51,343 nt of DNA, from positions 1 to 51,343 of the forward strand of contig NZ_JARYGY010000012.1 of assembly GCF_029906345.1 (NCBI RefSeq), given 5' to 3'. Both the position numbers and the translations under genes were made by a program. The notes below the pieces were generated by a model, which saw only the letters and a program-made list of their open reading frames with translations, was not told the DNA's origin and searched no databases. Below, one piece after another: positions 44,171 to 51,343 of the stretch. The number at the start of each line of letters is the position of its first letter. Within the stretch, counting starts at the first letter, position 1. The stretch is from Aquimarina mycalae (lineage in GTDB: Bacteria; Bacteroidota; Bacteroidia; Flavobacteriales; Flavobacteriaceae).

Positions 44171-46954
44171 TTATGAAGTTAAAGAGGTTAAATACTCAAT
44201 TTGATATTTAATTTCCGAAATAATTTTAGGATACGACATATCTAGTATATTTATTAATTCTGACAAGTGATTAGAATGGTGATTTGTTTTATCAAATTGT
44301 TCAATTTCTTGTAGTATATGTACTTGTTTAGTTATACCAAGTGTCTTATAGCTTGATTTAAGTTTATGTGAAATTTCTTTAGCAACCTTTAGATTATTAT
44401 TATGAATCGCAGTTTGTAATTTTTTATAATCTTCAGGAGTTTCTTCTAAGAATACTTGAAGTACAGATTTGATAATATCAGTATCATTTCCAAAAGTTTC
44501 ATTTAAAATAGAAAAATTGCATAACTGTTCAGAATTGTTATCATCAATGCGCTCAACATTTTCAGAAGATTTTTCGAAAACAGTATTGTTTTGTGTTGGT
44601 GTAGGTTTTAAACCGAGTAATATTTCTTCAAGAGCTTTTTCGCTTACAGGTTTGGTTAAATAAAAATCCATACCAGATTCTATAGCCACTTTTTTCGATT
44701 CAGGAAAGACATCTGCAGAACAAGCTACAATAGGTATGTTTTTAATTCTTTCATTACTAGATTTCCTAATCTGAACTGTAGTCTCTGGCCCATCCATTAC
44801 TGGCATATGCATATCCATGAGTATAAGGTCATAATTTAGATAATCCAGTTTTTCAAGCGCCACTTTTCCGTTCTCCGCAATATCTGCCTTGATATCCCAA
44901 TTAGTAAATAACTGTTTTATAAAAAACTGATTCATTTTGTTATCCTCAACTACAAGAACACTCATCCCAGAAAGGGTGTTAATATCTTTTGTTTTGGATG
45001 TTTTTGTATCAATTGTTTTAGGAGATTTAAGTTTGCTGACACCATATTGAATTGAAAATTCAAAATTAGAACCCTGATTAGGCGTACTTTCAGTTTTCAA
45101 GATTCCTCCTTGTAGTTCGATAAGTTGTTTGGATATAGAAAGACCAAGTCCCGTTCCTTCAATTTTATGTATACCTGGTTTATGAATTTGATAAAAACTT
45201 TGAAAAATAGTATTAAGCTTGTCTTCAGCGATACCAACACCAGTATCTCTAACAGAGAAGTGGACAGTCAATTGATCGTTTTCTCTCTTTTCGACAGTTA
45301 TAGTTATAGATACTTCTCCTTCATTAGTGAATTTAATCGCATTTCCAAGTAGATTAGTAAGAATTTGATTTAATCTAAATTGATCGCCAACAATAAACTT
45401 CGGAAGTTTAGGGTCTATATTGGTTATATATTTTAATCCTTTTTCATCTGCTTTGATTTTAAATCCTCGAGATACATTTTTGATAAGTTCATGAATGTTA
45501 AAATCTATTTTTTGCCAAGTAAGTTTACCCGCTTCGATCTTAGAGAAGTCTAAAATGTCATTTATAAGTACCAAAAGATTTTCTGCAGAAAATTGAATTC
45601 CATCAAGATTTTTTTTGTCCGTTTTGGGATTTGTAAAACCGCTTTTTTGTAGGATTCCTGTAAGGCCCAAAATTACATTAAGAGGAGTTCTTATCTCGTG
45701 ACTCATATTGGATAAGAATATAGATTTTGCCTGAGCAGATTTTTCTGCAAATACTTTGGCCTCTCTAATTTCTTTATCTATAATTTTTCTATTGGTAATG
45801 TCTCTGAAAAAAGCATTAAAAAGGTAGTCTCCCTTTGTTTTGATAGCAATTATAGTAAGTTCTACATATACTATAGAACCATCTCTTAAAGGCACAGAAG
45901 TTTCTACTCTTTTGTTGATTAATTTCCCTTTTCCATTTGCAATATAACTTCTAAAACTACTTTCTAGTTCTTGCCCAAGTTTATATGGAACCAGAGAATA
46001 AATACTTTTTCCGATCGTTTCTTCTTTACGTACTCTTAAAATAATCTCGGCTTGTTTGTTCCAATCTAATACAATCCCATTTTTATCTACCAAAATAATC
46101 CCATCCATAGCCGTTTCTAAAATTCGAGTTTTTAGATGTTCGCTATGTTTTAAATCACTTTCTACTTTTTTTCTTTCAATAACTTCTTTGGTAAGTCTTT
46201 CATTAACTTCTTCCAGACTATATAGTTGTTTCTGCAACATTTTTAGCATTTGTTGCTTACTCGGAAAATTGATTAGATCTTTAGCAAAAATCTCTTCTGG
46301 AATTACATTTAACGTAGAGGTAAAAGAATCGAGAAGGTGATAGGATTGAAAATGATGTTTGTATACTACTAAGTATATGTTTGCTATTGCATTTTCTCCT
46401 AAACTATTTTTTATTTTACTAAATATAATTGAAGAGAATTCTAATAGTTTTTTTCTTTCCTTAATAATATCAATAACTCCCTGATCATTAAAATTTTCTA
46501 GATGATTTTTTATTTTCAGAATACCTGAGTCATTAAAGTCACCTACTAATTCTGACGATTTTTCTAATACTTTTGATAGAAAAATTCTACATATTGTTAA
46601 TTCCTGTTTTTTAAGCTCTTGTAATATAAGCTCGAAGTTAGGGTAGTTAAGTACAAAACTATAATCGGTACATATTTTATTTCTTAATTTTTGTTTAGAA
46701 TATTTGCGAATTATATTTTTCTCTATAAGGTGTTCTTCTAAATGAAGGTATGTTTCTGGTAGAGAATAGATTTTTTTTTCTAATGAAAGTTTATTAAAAG
46801 AATCAATTTTGTTTTTTAGATTGATAGCATTGGCAGGAATATCTACTTCTTTCCACAAAAAATCAATAAGACATAGAATATCCTTTTCCTCTTGATTAAT
46901 GGGGAAGACGGGTTTCTTTTTTTTTAGTATGGTTTTAAACCAATCTAAGATCAT
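44171..46954 (-). CDS. Hybrid sensor histidine kinase with PAS, REC and Hpt domains
   Basis: 927 residues, no transmembrane helix. Order: an N-terminal helical region without a family I can name (1-260), PAS (about 273-390), HisKA with phospho-acceptor H419 (SNMSHEIRTPLN), HATPase_c with N box NAIKFT, DTGVGI and GTGLGLSI (about 520-640), REC (663-785, acidic E670/D671, phospho-acceptor D714 in MDMHMP, K768) and a C-terminal Hpt with H863 (EISHKLKSS). It is a complete four-step phosphorelay in one cytosolic protein, so its output is probably to a separate regulator. The stop of an upstream gene for a small His-rich membrane protein is only 6 nt away, suggesting that protein supplies the membrane sensing input. 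Confidence 0.94.
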   Translation of the reverse strand: MILDWFKTILKKKKPVFPINQEEKDILCLIDFLWKEVDIPANAINLKNKIDSFNKLSLEKKIYSLPETYLHLEEHLIEKNIIRKYSKQKLRNKICTDYSFVLNYPNFELILQELKKQELTICRIFLSKVLEKSSELVGDFNDSGILKIKNHLENFNDQGVIDIIKERKKLLEFSSIIFSKIKNSLGENAIANIYLVVYKHHFQSYHLLDSFTSTLNVIPEEIFAKDLINFPSKQQMLKMLQKQLYSLEEVNERLTKEVIERKKVESDLKHSEHLKTRILETAMDGIILVDKNGIVLDWNKQAEIILRVRKEETIGKSIYSLVPYKLGQELESSFRSYIANGKGKLINKRVETSVPLRDGSIVYVELTIIAIKTKGDYLFNAFFRDITNRKIIDKEIREAKVFAEKSAQAKSIFLSNMSHEIRTPLNVILGLTGILQKSGFTNPKTDKKNLDGIQFSAENLLVLINDILDFSKIEAGKLTWQKIDFNIHELIKNVSRGFKIKADEKGLKYITNIDPKLPKFIVGDQFRLNQILTNLLGNAIKFTNEGEVSITITVEKRENDQLTVHFSVRDTGVGIAEDKLNTIFQSFYQIHKPGIHKIEGTGLGLSISKQLIELQGGILKTESTPNQGSNFEFSIQYGVSKLKSPKTIDTKTSKTKDINTLSGMSVLVVEDNKMNQFFIKQLFTNWDIKADIAENGKVALEKLDYLNYDLILMDMHMPVMDGPETTVQIRKSSNERIKNIPIVACSADVFPESKKVAIESGMDFYLTKPVSEKALEEILLGLKPTPTQNNTVFEKSSENVERIDDNNSEQLCNFSILNETFGNDTDIIKSVLQVFLEETPEDYKKLQTAIHNNNLKVAKEISHKLKSSYKTLGITKQVHILQEIEQFDKTNHHSNHLSELINILDMSYPKIISEIKYQIEYLTSLTS

Positions 46955-46960
46955 GAGGTA

Positions 46961-47365
46961 TCATATTTTACTAGCTTTATATATTTTATAAAAGCCTAAA
47001 GCCGATAATCCCCATGTTAATATTAAAGCAATAAACCAGATATAGTTACCCAATGTTTCTCCAAAAATATTTTTGAAAATGTTATAGTCAAAAATGTGTG
47101 CGATTTGCATGTGTAAATGCCCTAAAGCCATCACCACAAATCCCCAAGCTAGCAAAGACATTCCTGTACCAAATTTACCTCCTTTAAGCCTTGTTGCAGT
47201 GAGAAAACTAAATATCAAGGCAATTGCAAGAAAAGGCATTTCTAATAATCCAAAAATTTGTTCAGCACCTAAATTATTACTATCGTGAGATGTATGATCT
47301 TGAGCAGATACGAATTGGCATAATGTGATAAATATCGAAGTAAGTAAAATTTGATTTTTTTTCAT
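46961..47365 (-). CDS. Small His-rich four-helix membrane protein in kinase operon
   Basis: 134 residues. The start MKKNQILLTSIFITLCQFVS looks like a signal or first membrane segment. A His/Asp-rich stretch (AQDHTSHDSNN) follows, then three clear membrane spans: about 38-56, 66-90 and 108-128. Several histidines (HLHMQIAHIF) lie at the membrane edge, where they could bind metal or heme. Not recognised as a named family. It begins the unit: its stop is 6 nt before the hybrid kinase, which has no membrane domain of its own. I infer a sensory or anchoring partner for that kinase. Confidence 0.7.
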   Translation of the reverse strand: MKKNQILLTSIFITLCQFVSAQDHTSHDSNNLGAEQIFGLLEMPFLAIALIFSFLTATRLKGGKFGTGMSLLAWGFVVMALGHLHMQIAHIFDYNIFKNIFGETLGNYIWFIALILTWGLSALGFYKIYKASKI

Positions 47366-47480
47366 TTTTAACTTTATTTACCCAAAAGTAGCAAAAAAAA
47401 ACCAGTACTATAGTTTTTTAATAGATTAAGTGTTTGATTTTATCGTTTAAATACATATATCCGTTGCTTTATGTAATAAA

Positions 47481-47506
47481 AAAACCTCGCTTAAAAGCGA
47501 GGTTTT
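47481..47506 (-). terminator. Terminator of the thrS-infC-rpmI-rplT operon
   Basis: AAAACCTCGCTT (47481-47492) and AAGCGAGGTTTT (47495-47506) form a GC-containing stem with a small TTAA-centred loop; both flanks carry A/T runs, so it can act on either strand. It lies 34 nt beyond the rplT stop. Confidence 0.85.
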
Positions 47507-47539
47507 TCTTATAAGTGAGAGTATTTTATATTTAAAAAA

Positions 47540-47884
47540 TTACTTTACTTTTTCTACAATAGCTTTAAAAGCTTCTGGATTGTTCATAGCTAAATCTGCA
47601 AGAACCTTACGGTTCAATTCAATGTTATTAGCTTTTACTTTTCCCATAAATTGAGAATAAGACATGCCGTGTATACGAGCACCTGCATTAATACGAGTGA
47701 TCCATAAAGCACGGAAAGTTCTTTTTTTGTTTCTGCGGTCTCTATAAGCATATGACATTGCTTTATCAACTGCATTTTTTGCTACTGTCCAAACATTTTT
47801 ACGACGTCCGAAGTAACCTTTTGCTTGCTTAAGAACTCTTTTTCTTCTAGCTCTTTTTGCAACAGAATTTACTGATCTTGGCAT
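47540..47884 (-). CDS. rplT: 50S ribosomal protein L20
   Basis: 114 residues, full length for L20. The basic N-terminal extension (MPRSVNSVAKRARRKRVLKQ), the GYFGRRKNVWTVAKNAV segment and the C-terminal globular helix (YSQFMGKVKANNIELNRKVL) match the family. It binds 23S rRNA early in 50S assembly. It follows rpmI after a 108-nt gap that contains a small hairpin, and it is the last gene before the operon terminator. In E. coli and Bacillus, L20 controls the infC-rpmI-rplT operon; the gap could hold such a site here (inference). Confidence 0.97.
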   Translation of the reverse strand: MPRSVNSVAKRARRKRVLKQAKGYFGRRKNVWTVAKNAVDKAMSYAYRDRRNKKRTFRALWITRINAGARIHGMSYSQFMGKVKANNIELNRKVLADLAMNNPEAFKAIVEKVK

Positions 47885-47910
47885 AATTTTAAATTTTTTA
47901 GTAGTAGGCG

Positions 47911-47924
47911 GTCGATGTTTCGAC
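47911..47924 (-). other. Small hairpin between rpmI and rplT
   Basis: GTCGA (47911-47915) pairs with TCGAC (47920-47924) around TGTT. It lies 27 nt before the rplT start in a 108-nt gap that is longer than others in this operon. It might be part of an L20-responsive leader, but the stem is short. Confidence 0.3.
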
Positions 47925-47992
47925 TCTTAGTCTTTTTTATATAAAGGCCTAACTCCTGGGTTTATAATAATTTTAACCTGATTAAAAAGCGA

Positions 47993-48190
47993 CTACTTTA
48001 AACGTAATTGTTCTTTAATACTATTTTCATCGCTTTTATGCACTAACGTAGAGTGCGTTAAAGCAAGCTTACGCTTTTTAGATTTTTTTGTCAAAATATG
48101 ACTCTTAAAAGCGTGCTTTCTTTTGATTTTACCAGTACCGGTAAGCTTAAAACGCTTTTTAGCACTGGATTTTGTTTTCATTTTAGGCAT
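47993..48190 (-). CDS. rpmI: 50S ribosomal protein L35
   Basis: 65 residues, full length. MPKMKTKSSAKKRFKLTGTG is the canonical L35 start, followed by the strongly basic KIKRKHAFKSHILTKKSKKR. It is a component of the large subunit. It lies 82 nt after infC and 108 nt before rplT, in the standard infC-rpmI-rplT order on the minus strand. Confidence 0.97.
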   Translation of the reverse strand: MPKMKTKSSAKKRFKLTGTGKIKRKHAFKSHILTKKSKKRKLALTHSTLVHKSDENSIKEQLRLK

Positions 48191-48272
48191 TGTATCCTCG
48201 TTTTTATAATAATCTCACTTATTATCTTTAAAGACTCCTATATAGAAACCTTCAATTTTTTTAGTCTTCTTT

Positions 48273-48830
48273 CTATTTCGTTTTCTTCGGCGCGATAAAC
48301 ATAATCATCCGTTTACCTTCTAGTTTAGGCATCTGTTCTACCTTACCATACTCTTCTAACTCCTGAGCTAGTCTTAGTAGTAATATTTGTCCTTGATCTT
48401 TATAGATAATAGAACGCCCTTTAAAGAAAACGTACGCTTTTAATTTAGCACCTTCACTTAAAAACTTAATTGCGTGTTTTTTCTTAAACTCATAATCATG
48501 TTCGTCCGTATTTGGTCCAAATCTAATCTCCTTTATGGTAACCTTGGTAGCCTTAGTCTTAAGAGCTTTGTCTCTTTTTTTCTGTTCATACAAGAACTTT
48601 TTATAGTCCATGATTTTACAAACAGGAGGTACAGCTTTTGGAGAAATTTCAACAAGATCTAACTCTTGCTCTTCAGCAAGTGCCAGCGCTTTTTTAGTTG
48701 GATATACACCAACTTCTACATTATCGCCTACAAGACGTACTTCATCAACCCTTATTTTATGATTGATTCTGTGAGCATCTTCTTTGATTACTCTTAGTGG
48801 TTTCTGAGACCTTCTTCTTCTTATTGCTAT
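48273..48830 (-). CDS. infC: Translation initiation factor IF-3, non-AUG (AUA) start
   Basis: IF-3 keeps the small subunit free and checks start codons. The complete protein has 185 residues. The first ATG in frame (48611) lies deep in the conserved KIMDYKKF segment, so it cannot be the start. The frame is open from a stop at 48836-48834, and the codons then read GTC, ATA, GCA, ATA, AGA. Aligned with known Bacteroidota IF-3 (which begin MAIRRRR), the start falls on the ATA at 48830-48828, giving [M]AIRRRRSQKPLRVIKEDAH. Rare start codons (AUU in E. coli) let IF-3 repress its own synthesis, so AUA here fits that logic. It is 36 nt after thrS. Confidence 0.9.
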   Translation of the reverse strand: MAIRRRRSQKPLRVIKEDAHRINHKIRVDEVRLVGDNVEVGVYPTKKALALAEEQELDLVEISPKAVPPVCKIMDYKKFLYEQKKRDKALKTKATKVTIKEIRFGPNTDEHDYEFKKKHAIKFLSEGAKLKAYVFFKGRSIIYKDQGQILLLRLAQELEEYGKVEQMPKLEGKRMIMFIAPKKTK

Positions 48831-48866
48831 GACTTAAAATTTTTAAATTAAACTTAATTATTTTAT

Positions 48867-50813
48867 TTATCCGTTGAACGGTTTTAGTGTTCGATTGATT
48901 TCTTCTGTTACAATATCGGAAAATTTATCAATACTTACAGCACCTAAATCTTCTCCACCATGTTTACGAACCGATATAGTATTATCTTTTTCTTCCTGTT
49001 CCCCTACAATAACAATGTAAGGAATTTTTTTCATTTCTGCTTCTCTAATTTTCTTACCCATGGTCTCGTTCCTATGATCAGCAAGGGCGCGAATTTCGTT
49101 ATTTTCTAACAAATTTAAAACTTTTTCAGCGTATTTTTCATATTTCTCACTGATAGAGAGTACAATAACTTGTTCTGGCATTAACCATAAAGGGAAGTTA
49201 CCAGCTGTATGTTCTAGTAAAATAGCAATAAATCTCTCCATACTCCCAAATGGTGCTCTATGAATCATTATAGGTCTGTGCATCTCATTATCACTGCCTT
49301 TATACTGTAACTCAAAACGTTCTGGTAAATTGTAATCTACTTGTATAGTCCCTAATTGCCAACTTCTTCCCAAAGCATCCTTGACCATGAAATCAAGTTT
49401 TGGGCCATAAAAAGCAGCCTCGCCACTTTCAACAACATAATTAAGACCTTTGTCTTTTGCAGCGCTTATTATTGCATTTTCTGCTTTTTCCCAATTGGTA
49501 ACATCTCCAATATATTTTTCAGGATTGTCCAGATCTCTTACAGATACTTGAGCGGTAAAATTTTCAAATCCTAGAGAACCAAAAACATAAAGGACTAAAT
49601 CTATTACTTTTTTAAATTCATCATCTAATTGATCTGGAGTGCAAAAGATATGTGCGTCATCTTGTGTAAAACCACGTACTCTGGTTAGTCCATGAAGTTC
49701 TCCACTTTGTTCATATCTATATACAGTACCGAACTCTGCATAACGTTTAGGTAAATCTCTATACGACCAAGGACCACTATTGTATATCTCACAATGGTGA
49801 GGGCAATTCATTGGTTTTAATAAAAATTCCTCGCCTTCAGCAGGAGTATTTATAGGCTGAAAACTATCTTCTCCATATTTTGCATAATGTCCAGAAGTAA
49901 CATATAATTCTTTTTGACCAATATGTGGAGTGACTACCATTTCATAGCCAGCTTTTTTCTGAGCTTTCTTAAGAAATTGTTCTAAACGTTCTCGTAAAGC
50001 AGCGCCTTTTGGTAACCAAAGAGGTAATCCTTGTCCCACCTTTTGAGAAAAAGTAAAGAACTCCAATTCTTTTCCTAGTTTTCTATGATCTCGTTTTTTA
50101 GCTTCTTCTAGTAACTCTAAATATTCTTTAAGTTCTTTTTGTTTTGGAAAAGAAGTTCCATAAACACGAGTAAGTTGTTTATTGTTTTCATTTCCTCTCC
50201 AATATGCACCAGCAACACTCATGATTTTTACCGCCTTAATAAGGCCTGTGTGTGGGATATGTCCTCCACGACAAAGATCAGTAAAGGTGTCATGATCACA
50301 AAATGTAATGGTACCGTCTTCGAGGTTTTCAATTAACTCTAATTTGTACTCATTGCCTTCCTCTTTATATTTAGCTAAAGCATCGGCTTTAGATACAGAT
50401 CTCATTTTAAAGTCGTGTTTTCCTCTTGCGATTTCAAGCATTTTGTTTTCAATTGCTTTAAAATCTTTTTCAGAAATAGTTTTATCTCCTAAATCTACAT
50501 CATAATAAAATCCATTATCAATTGCAGGACCAATAGATAATTTAACTCCTGGGTATAATTCTTCTAATGCTTGAGCTAATACGTGAGAAGTAGAATGTCT
50601 AAAAGCCTTTTTGCCATCATCATCCCTCCAAGTGAACAAAACTAAATTTCCGTCAGTGGTTAATTCTGTTGATGTTTCTATAGTGGTTTCATTGAATTTT
50701 GCAGAAATAACATTTCTTGCGAATCCTTCACTTATATCTTTTGCAACATCCATAGCAGTAATGCTGCTATTGTATTCTCTAACTGAACCGTCAGGTAACG
50801 TAATTTTGATCAT
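48867..50813 (-). CDS. thrS: Threonyl-tRNA synthetase
   Basis: 648 residues, full length. An N-terminal TGS domain (MIKITLPDGSVREYNSSITA), an editing domain with HSTSHVLAQALEELYPG and CRGGHIPHTG, the catalytic core with KPMNCPHHCEIYN (zinc Cys and His) and YRYEQSGELHGLTRVRGFTQ, and the C-terminal anticodon domain (VIVLSISEKYEKYAEKVLNL) are present. It charges tRNA-Thr and removes mischarged Ser. It is the first gene of the thrS-infC-rpmI-rplT operon, with a promoter just upstream (-7 TATCTTTG at 50840-50833). Confidence 0.97.
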   Translation of the reverse strand: MIKITLPDGSVREYNSSITAMDVAKDISEGFARNVISAKFNETTIETSTELTTDGNLVLFTWRDDDGKKAFRHSTSHVLAQALEELYPGVKLSIGPAIDNGFYYDVDLGDKTISEKDFKAIENKMLEIARGKHDFKMRSVSKADALAKYKEEGNEYKLELIENLEDGTITFCDHDTFTDLCRGGHIPHTGLIKAVKIMSVAGAYWRGNENNKQLTRVYGTSFPKQKELKEYLELLEEAKKRDHRKLGKELEFFTFSQKVGQGLPLWLPKGAALRERLEQFLKKAQKKAGYEMVVTPHIGQKELYVTSGHYAKYGEDSFQPINTPAEGEEFLLKPMNCPHHCEIYNSGPWSYRDLPKRYAEFGTVYRYEQSGELHGLTRVRGFTQDDAHIFCTPDQLDDEFKKVIDLVLYVFGSLGFENFTAQVSVRDLDNPEKYIGDVTNWEKAENAIISAAKDKGLNYVVESGEAAFYGPKLDFMVKDALGRSWQLGTIQVDYNLPERFELQYKGSDNEMHRPIMIHRAPFGSMERFIAILLEHTAGNFPLWLMPEQVIVLSISEKYEKYAEKVLNLLENNEIRALADHRNETMGKKIREAEMKKIPYIVIVGEQEEKDNTISVRKHGGEDLGAVSIDKFSDIVTEEINRTLKPFNG

Positions 50814-50832
50814 TATTTTCTAATTAAAGTCG

Positions 50833-50864
50833 CAAAGATAATACGATTAATAAAATCCACACAA
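50833..50864 (-). promoter_or_regulatory. Promoter of the thrS operon
   Basis: On the minus strand TTG (50864-50862) and TATCTTTG (50840-50833) are 21 nt apart, within the 17-23 range of the Bacteroidota consensus TTG-N17-23-TAnnTTTG. It lies 20 nt before the thrS start. Confidence 0.65.
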
Positions 50865-51084
50865 TAATTTGCAGTATACATTTGATAAAATATGGATAGA
50901 TACCTATTAGTATATGTATGATGCATTAGTTCAATATTAATTAGTTTTTATTTGGTTATATATTAAGGACAGATTAGGGAAGTAGTTTTTAAATTTTTAT
51001 ATTTTTTTTATTGTTGTAAAGTTAATGTTTAGAGGGTGTTATGTTTTGGTTTTGAGATTTTCAAAAAAATAATAAAAAAAGGTA

Positions 51085-51114
51085 TTGTTAGATTGAAAAA
51101 GGGTTGTATGTTTG
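51085..51114 (+). promoter_or_regulatory. Strong promoter P1 directed out of the right edge
   Basis: TTG (51085-51087), 19 nt, then TATGTTTG (51107-51114), the optimal Bacteroidota spacing, followed by CACCCGC. Just after it CGCAAAAC/GTTTTGCG (about 51118-51142) can form a leader hairpin. The region 50865-51343 holds no credible ORF. Confidence 0.75.
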
Positions 51115-51252
51115 CACCCGCAAAACGGGATTTTGTTTTGCGATTGTTCATTGATAAGGGGTTGTTTTTTTAGTTTTGTATAGAGGTTAATTCGGATATT
51201 TTTTATTTGTGTTTGGTTCAAAAAAAAACTTCAAAAATAATTCAAAAAAGTT

Positions 51253-51282
51253 TTGTTGAATTGAAAAGTGGTTGTATATTTG
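51253..51282 (+). promoter_or_regulatory. Strong promoter P2 directed out of the right edge
   Basis: TTG (51253-51255), 19 nt, then TATATTTG (51275-51282), followed by the same CACCCGC. Its core is a near-copy of P1, 168 nt upstream. Tandem promoters of this strength usually serve rRNA or tRNA operons; the 60 nt visible after P2 do not reach a recognisable RNA gene. Confidence 0.75.
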
Positions 51283-51343
51283 CACCCGCTTTGAGAGACA
51301 AGCTAAGTTCATAGGAAAAAAGATTATACTGGAGTAGGGTGAT

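Noticed and set aside
48273..48611. A short 112-residue IF-3 starting at the internal ATG
   Set aside because: The 73 upstream codons encode the conserved IF-3 N-terminal domain, so this Met is internal.
51283..51343. Start of a 16S rRNA or tRNA gene at the right edge
   Set aside because: The last 60 nt contain no recognisable 16S start or tRNA cloverleaf; only the promoters support a stable RNA downstream.
1..51343. CRISPR arrays
   Set aside because: No set of evenly spaced identical repeats was seen anywhere in the window.

Overview
The window is low-GC chromosomal DNA from a member of the Bacteroidota, most likely a marine Flavobacteriaceae of the Aquimarina type. The signs are type IX secretion C-terminal sorting domains on exported proteins, a SprB-repeat protein, Bacteroidota-type promoters (TTG, about 19 nt, TAnnTTTG), few Shine-Dalgarno sites, and a flavobacterial set of housekeeping genes. 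The genus is an inference.

Left edge (1-2.8 kb): an accessory module. A tyrosine recombinase of the XerC/D-IntI superfamily is broken by one extra A in an A6 tract. Small genes of unknown function follow it on the same strand, among them a HAD-fold protein and the start of a secreted protein at the window edge. A 60-nt imperfect palindrome built like an integron attC site separates the last two. I read this as a decaying integron-like cassette array in the 'reverse' orientation. A zinc-ribbon gene diverges from it across a 33-bp inverted repeat.

2.9-19.3 kb: a CPBP membrane protease, recG, an M1 aminopeptidase followed by two tandem patatin-like proteins in one operon, then a four-gene minus-strand operon (DsrE-like protein, M20 amidohydrolase, FMN glutamate-synthase-like oxidoreductase, small membrane protein). 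A secreted metzincin with a T9SS tail and a UvrD/PcrA helicase that has no ATG start come next.

19.3-26.2 kb: a large secreted GH13 amylase with three starch-binding modules and paired LacI-like operator sequences upstream. A 250-bp unit then follows, with a sigma-54-type promoter, a 31-codon ORF and a strong terminator. After it come cydAB (cytochrome bd oxidase) and tRNA-Pro(GGG).

26.2-35.5 kb: minus-strand envelope genes (SnoaL-like, OmpA-like, lipoprotein), an uptake cluster that is probably for iron (cysteine-rich small protein, TonB-dependent receptor, PepSY membrane protein), and small conserved proteins (PD40 propeller, CutA-like, DUF1203).

35.6-42 kb: core genes fur-like/purA (1-nt overlap), relA/spoT, an M48 protease and a TrmH-type RNA methyltransferase. 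42-47.4 kb: a SprB-repeat T9SS protein, and a hybrid histidine kinase next to a small His-rich membrane protein. 47.5-50.8 kb: the thrS-infC-rpmI-rplT operon, in which infC appears to start with AUA. The right edge carries two near-identical strong promoters firing out of the window, of the kind that drive stable RNA genes.

The observations most worth following are the integron-like module, the sigma-54/31-codon transcription unit, the AUA start of infC, and the kinase with its small membrane partner.
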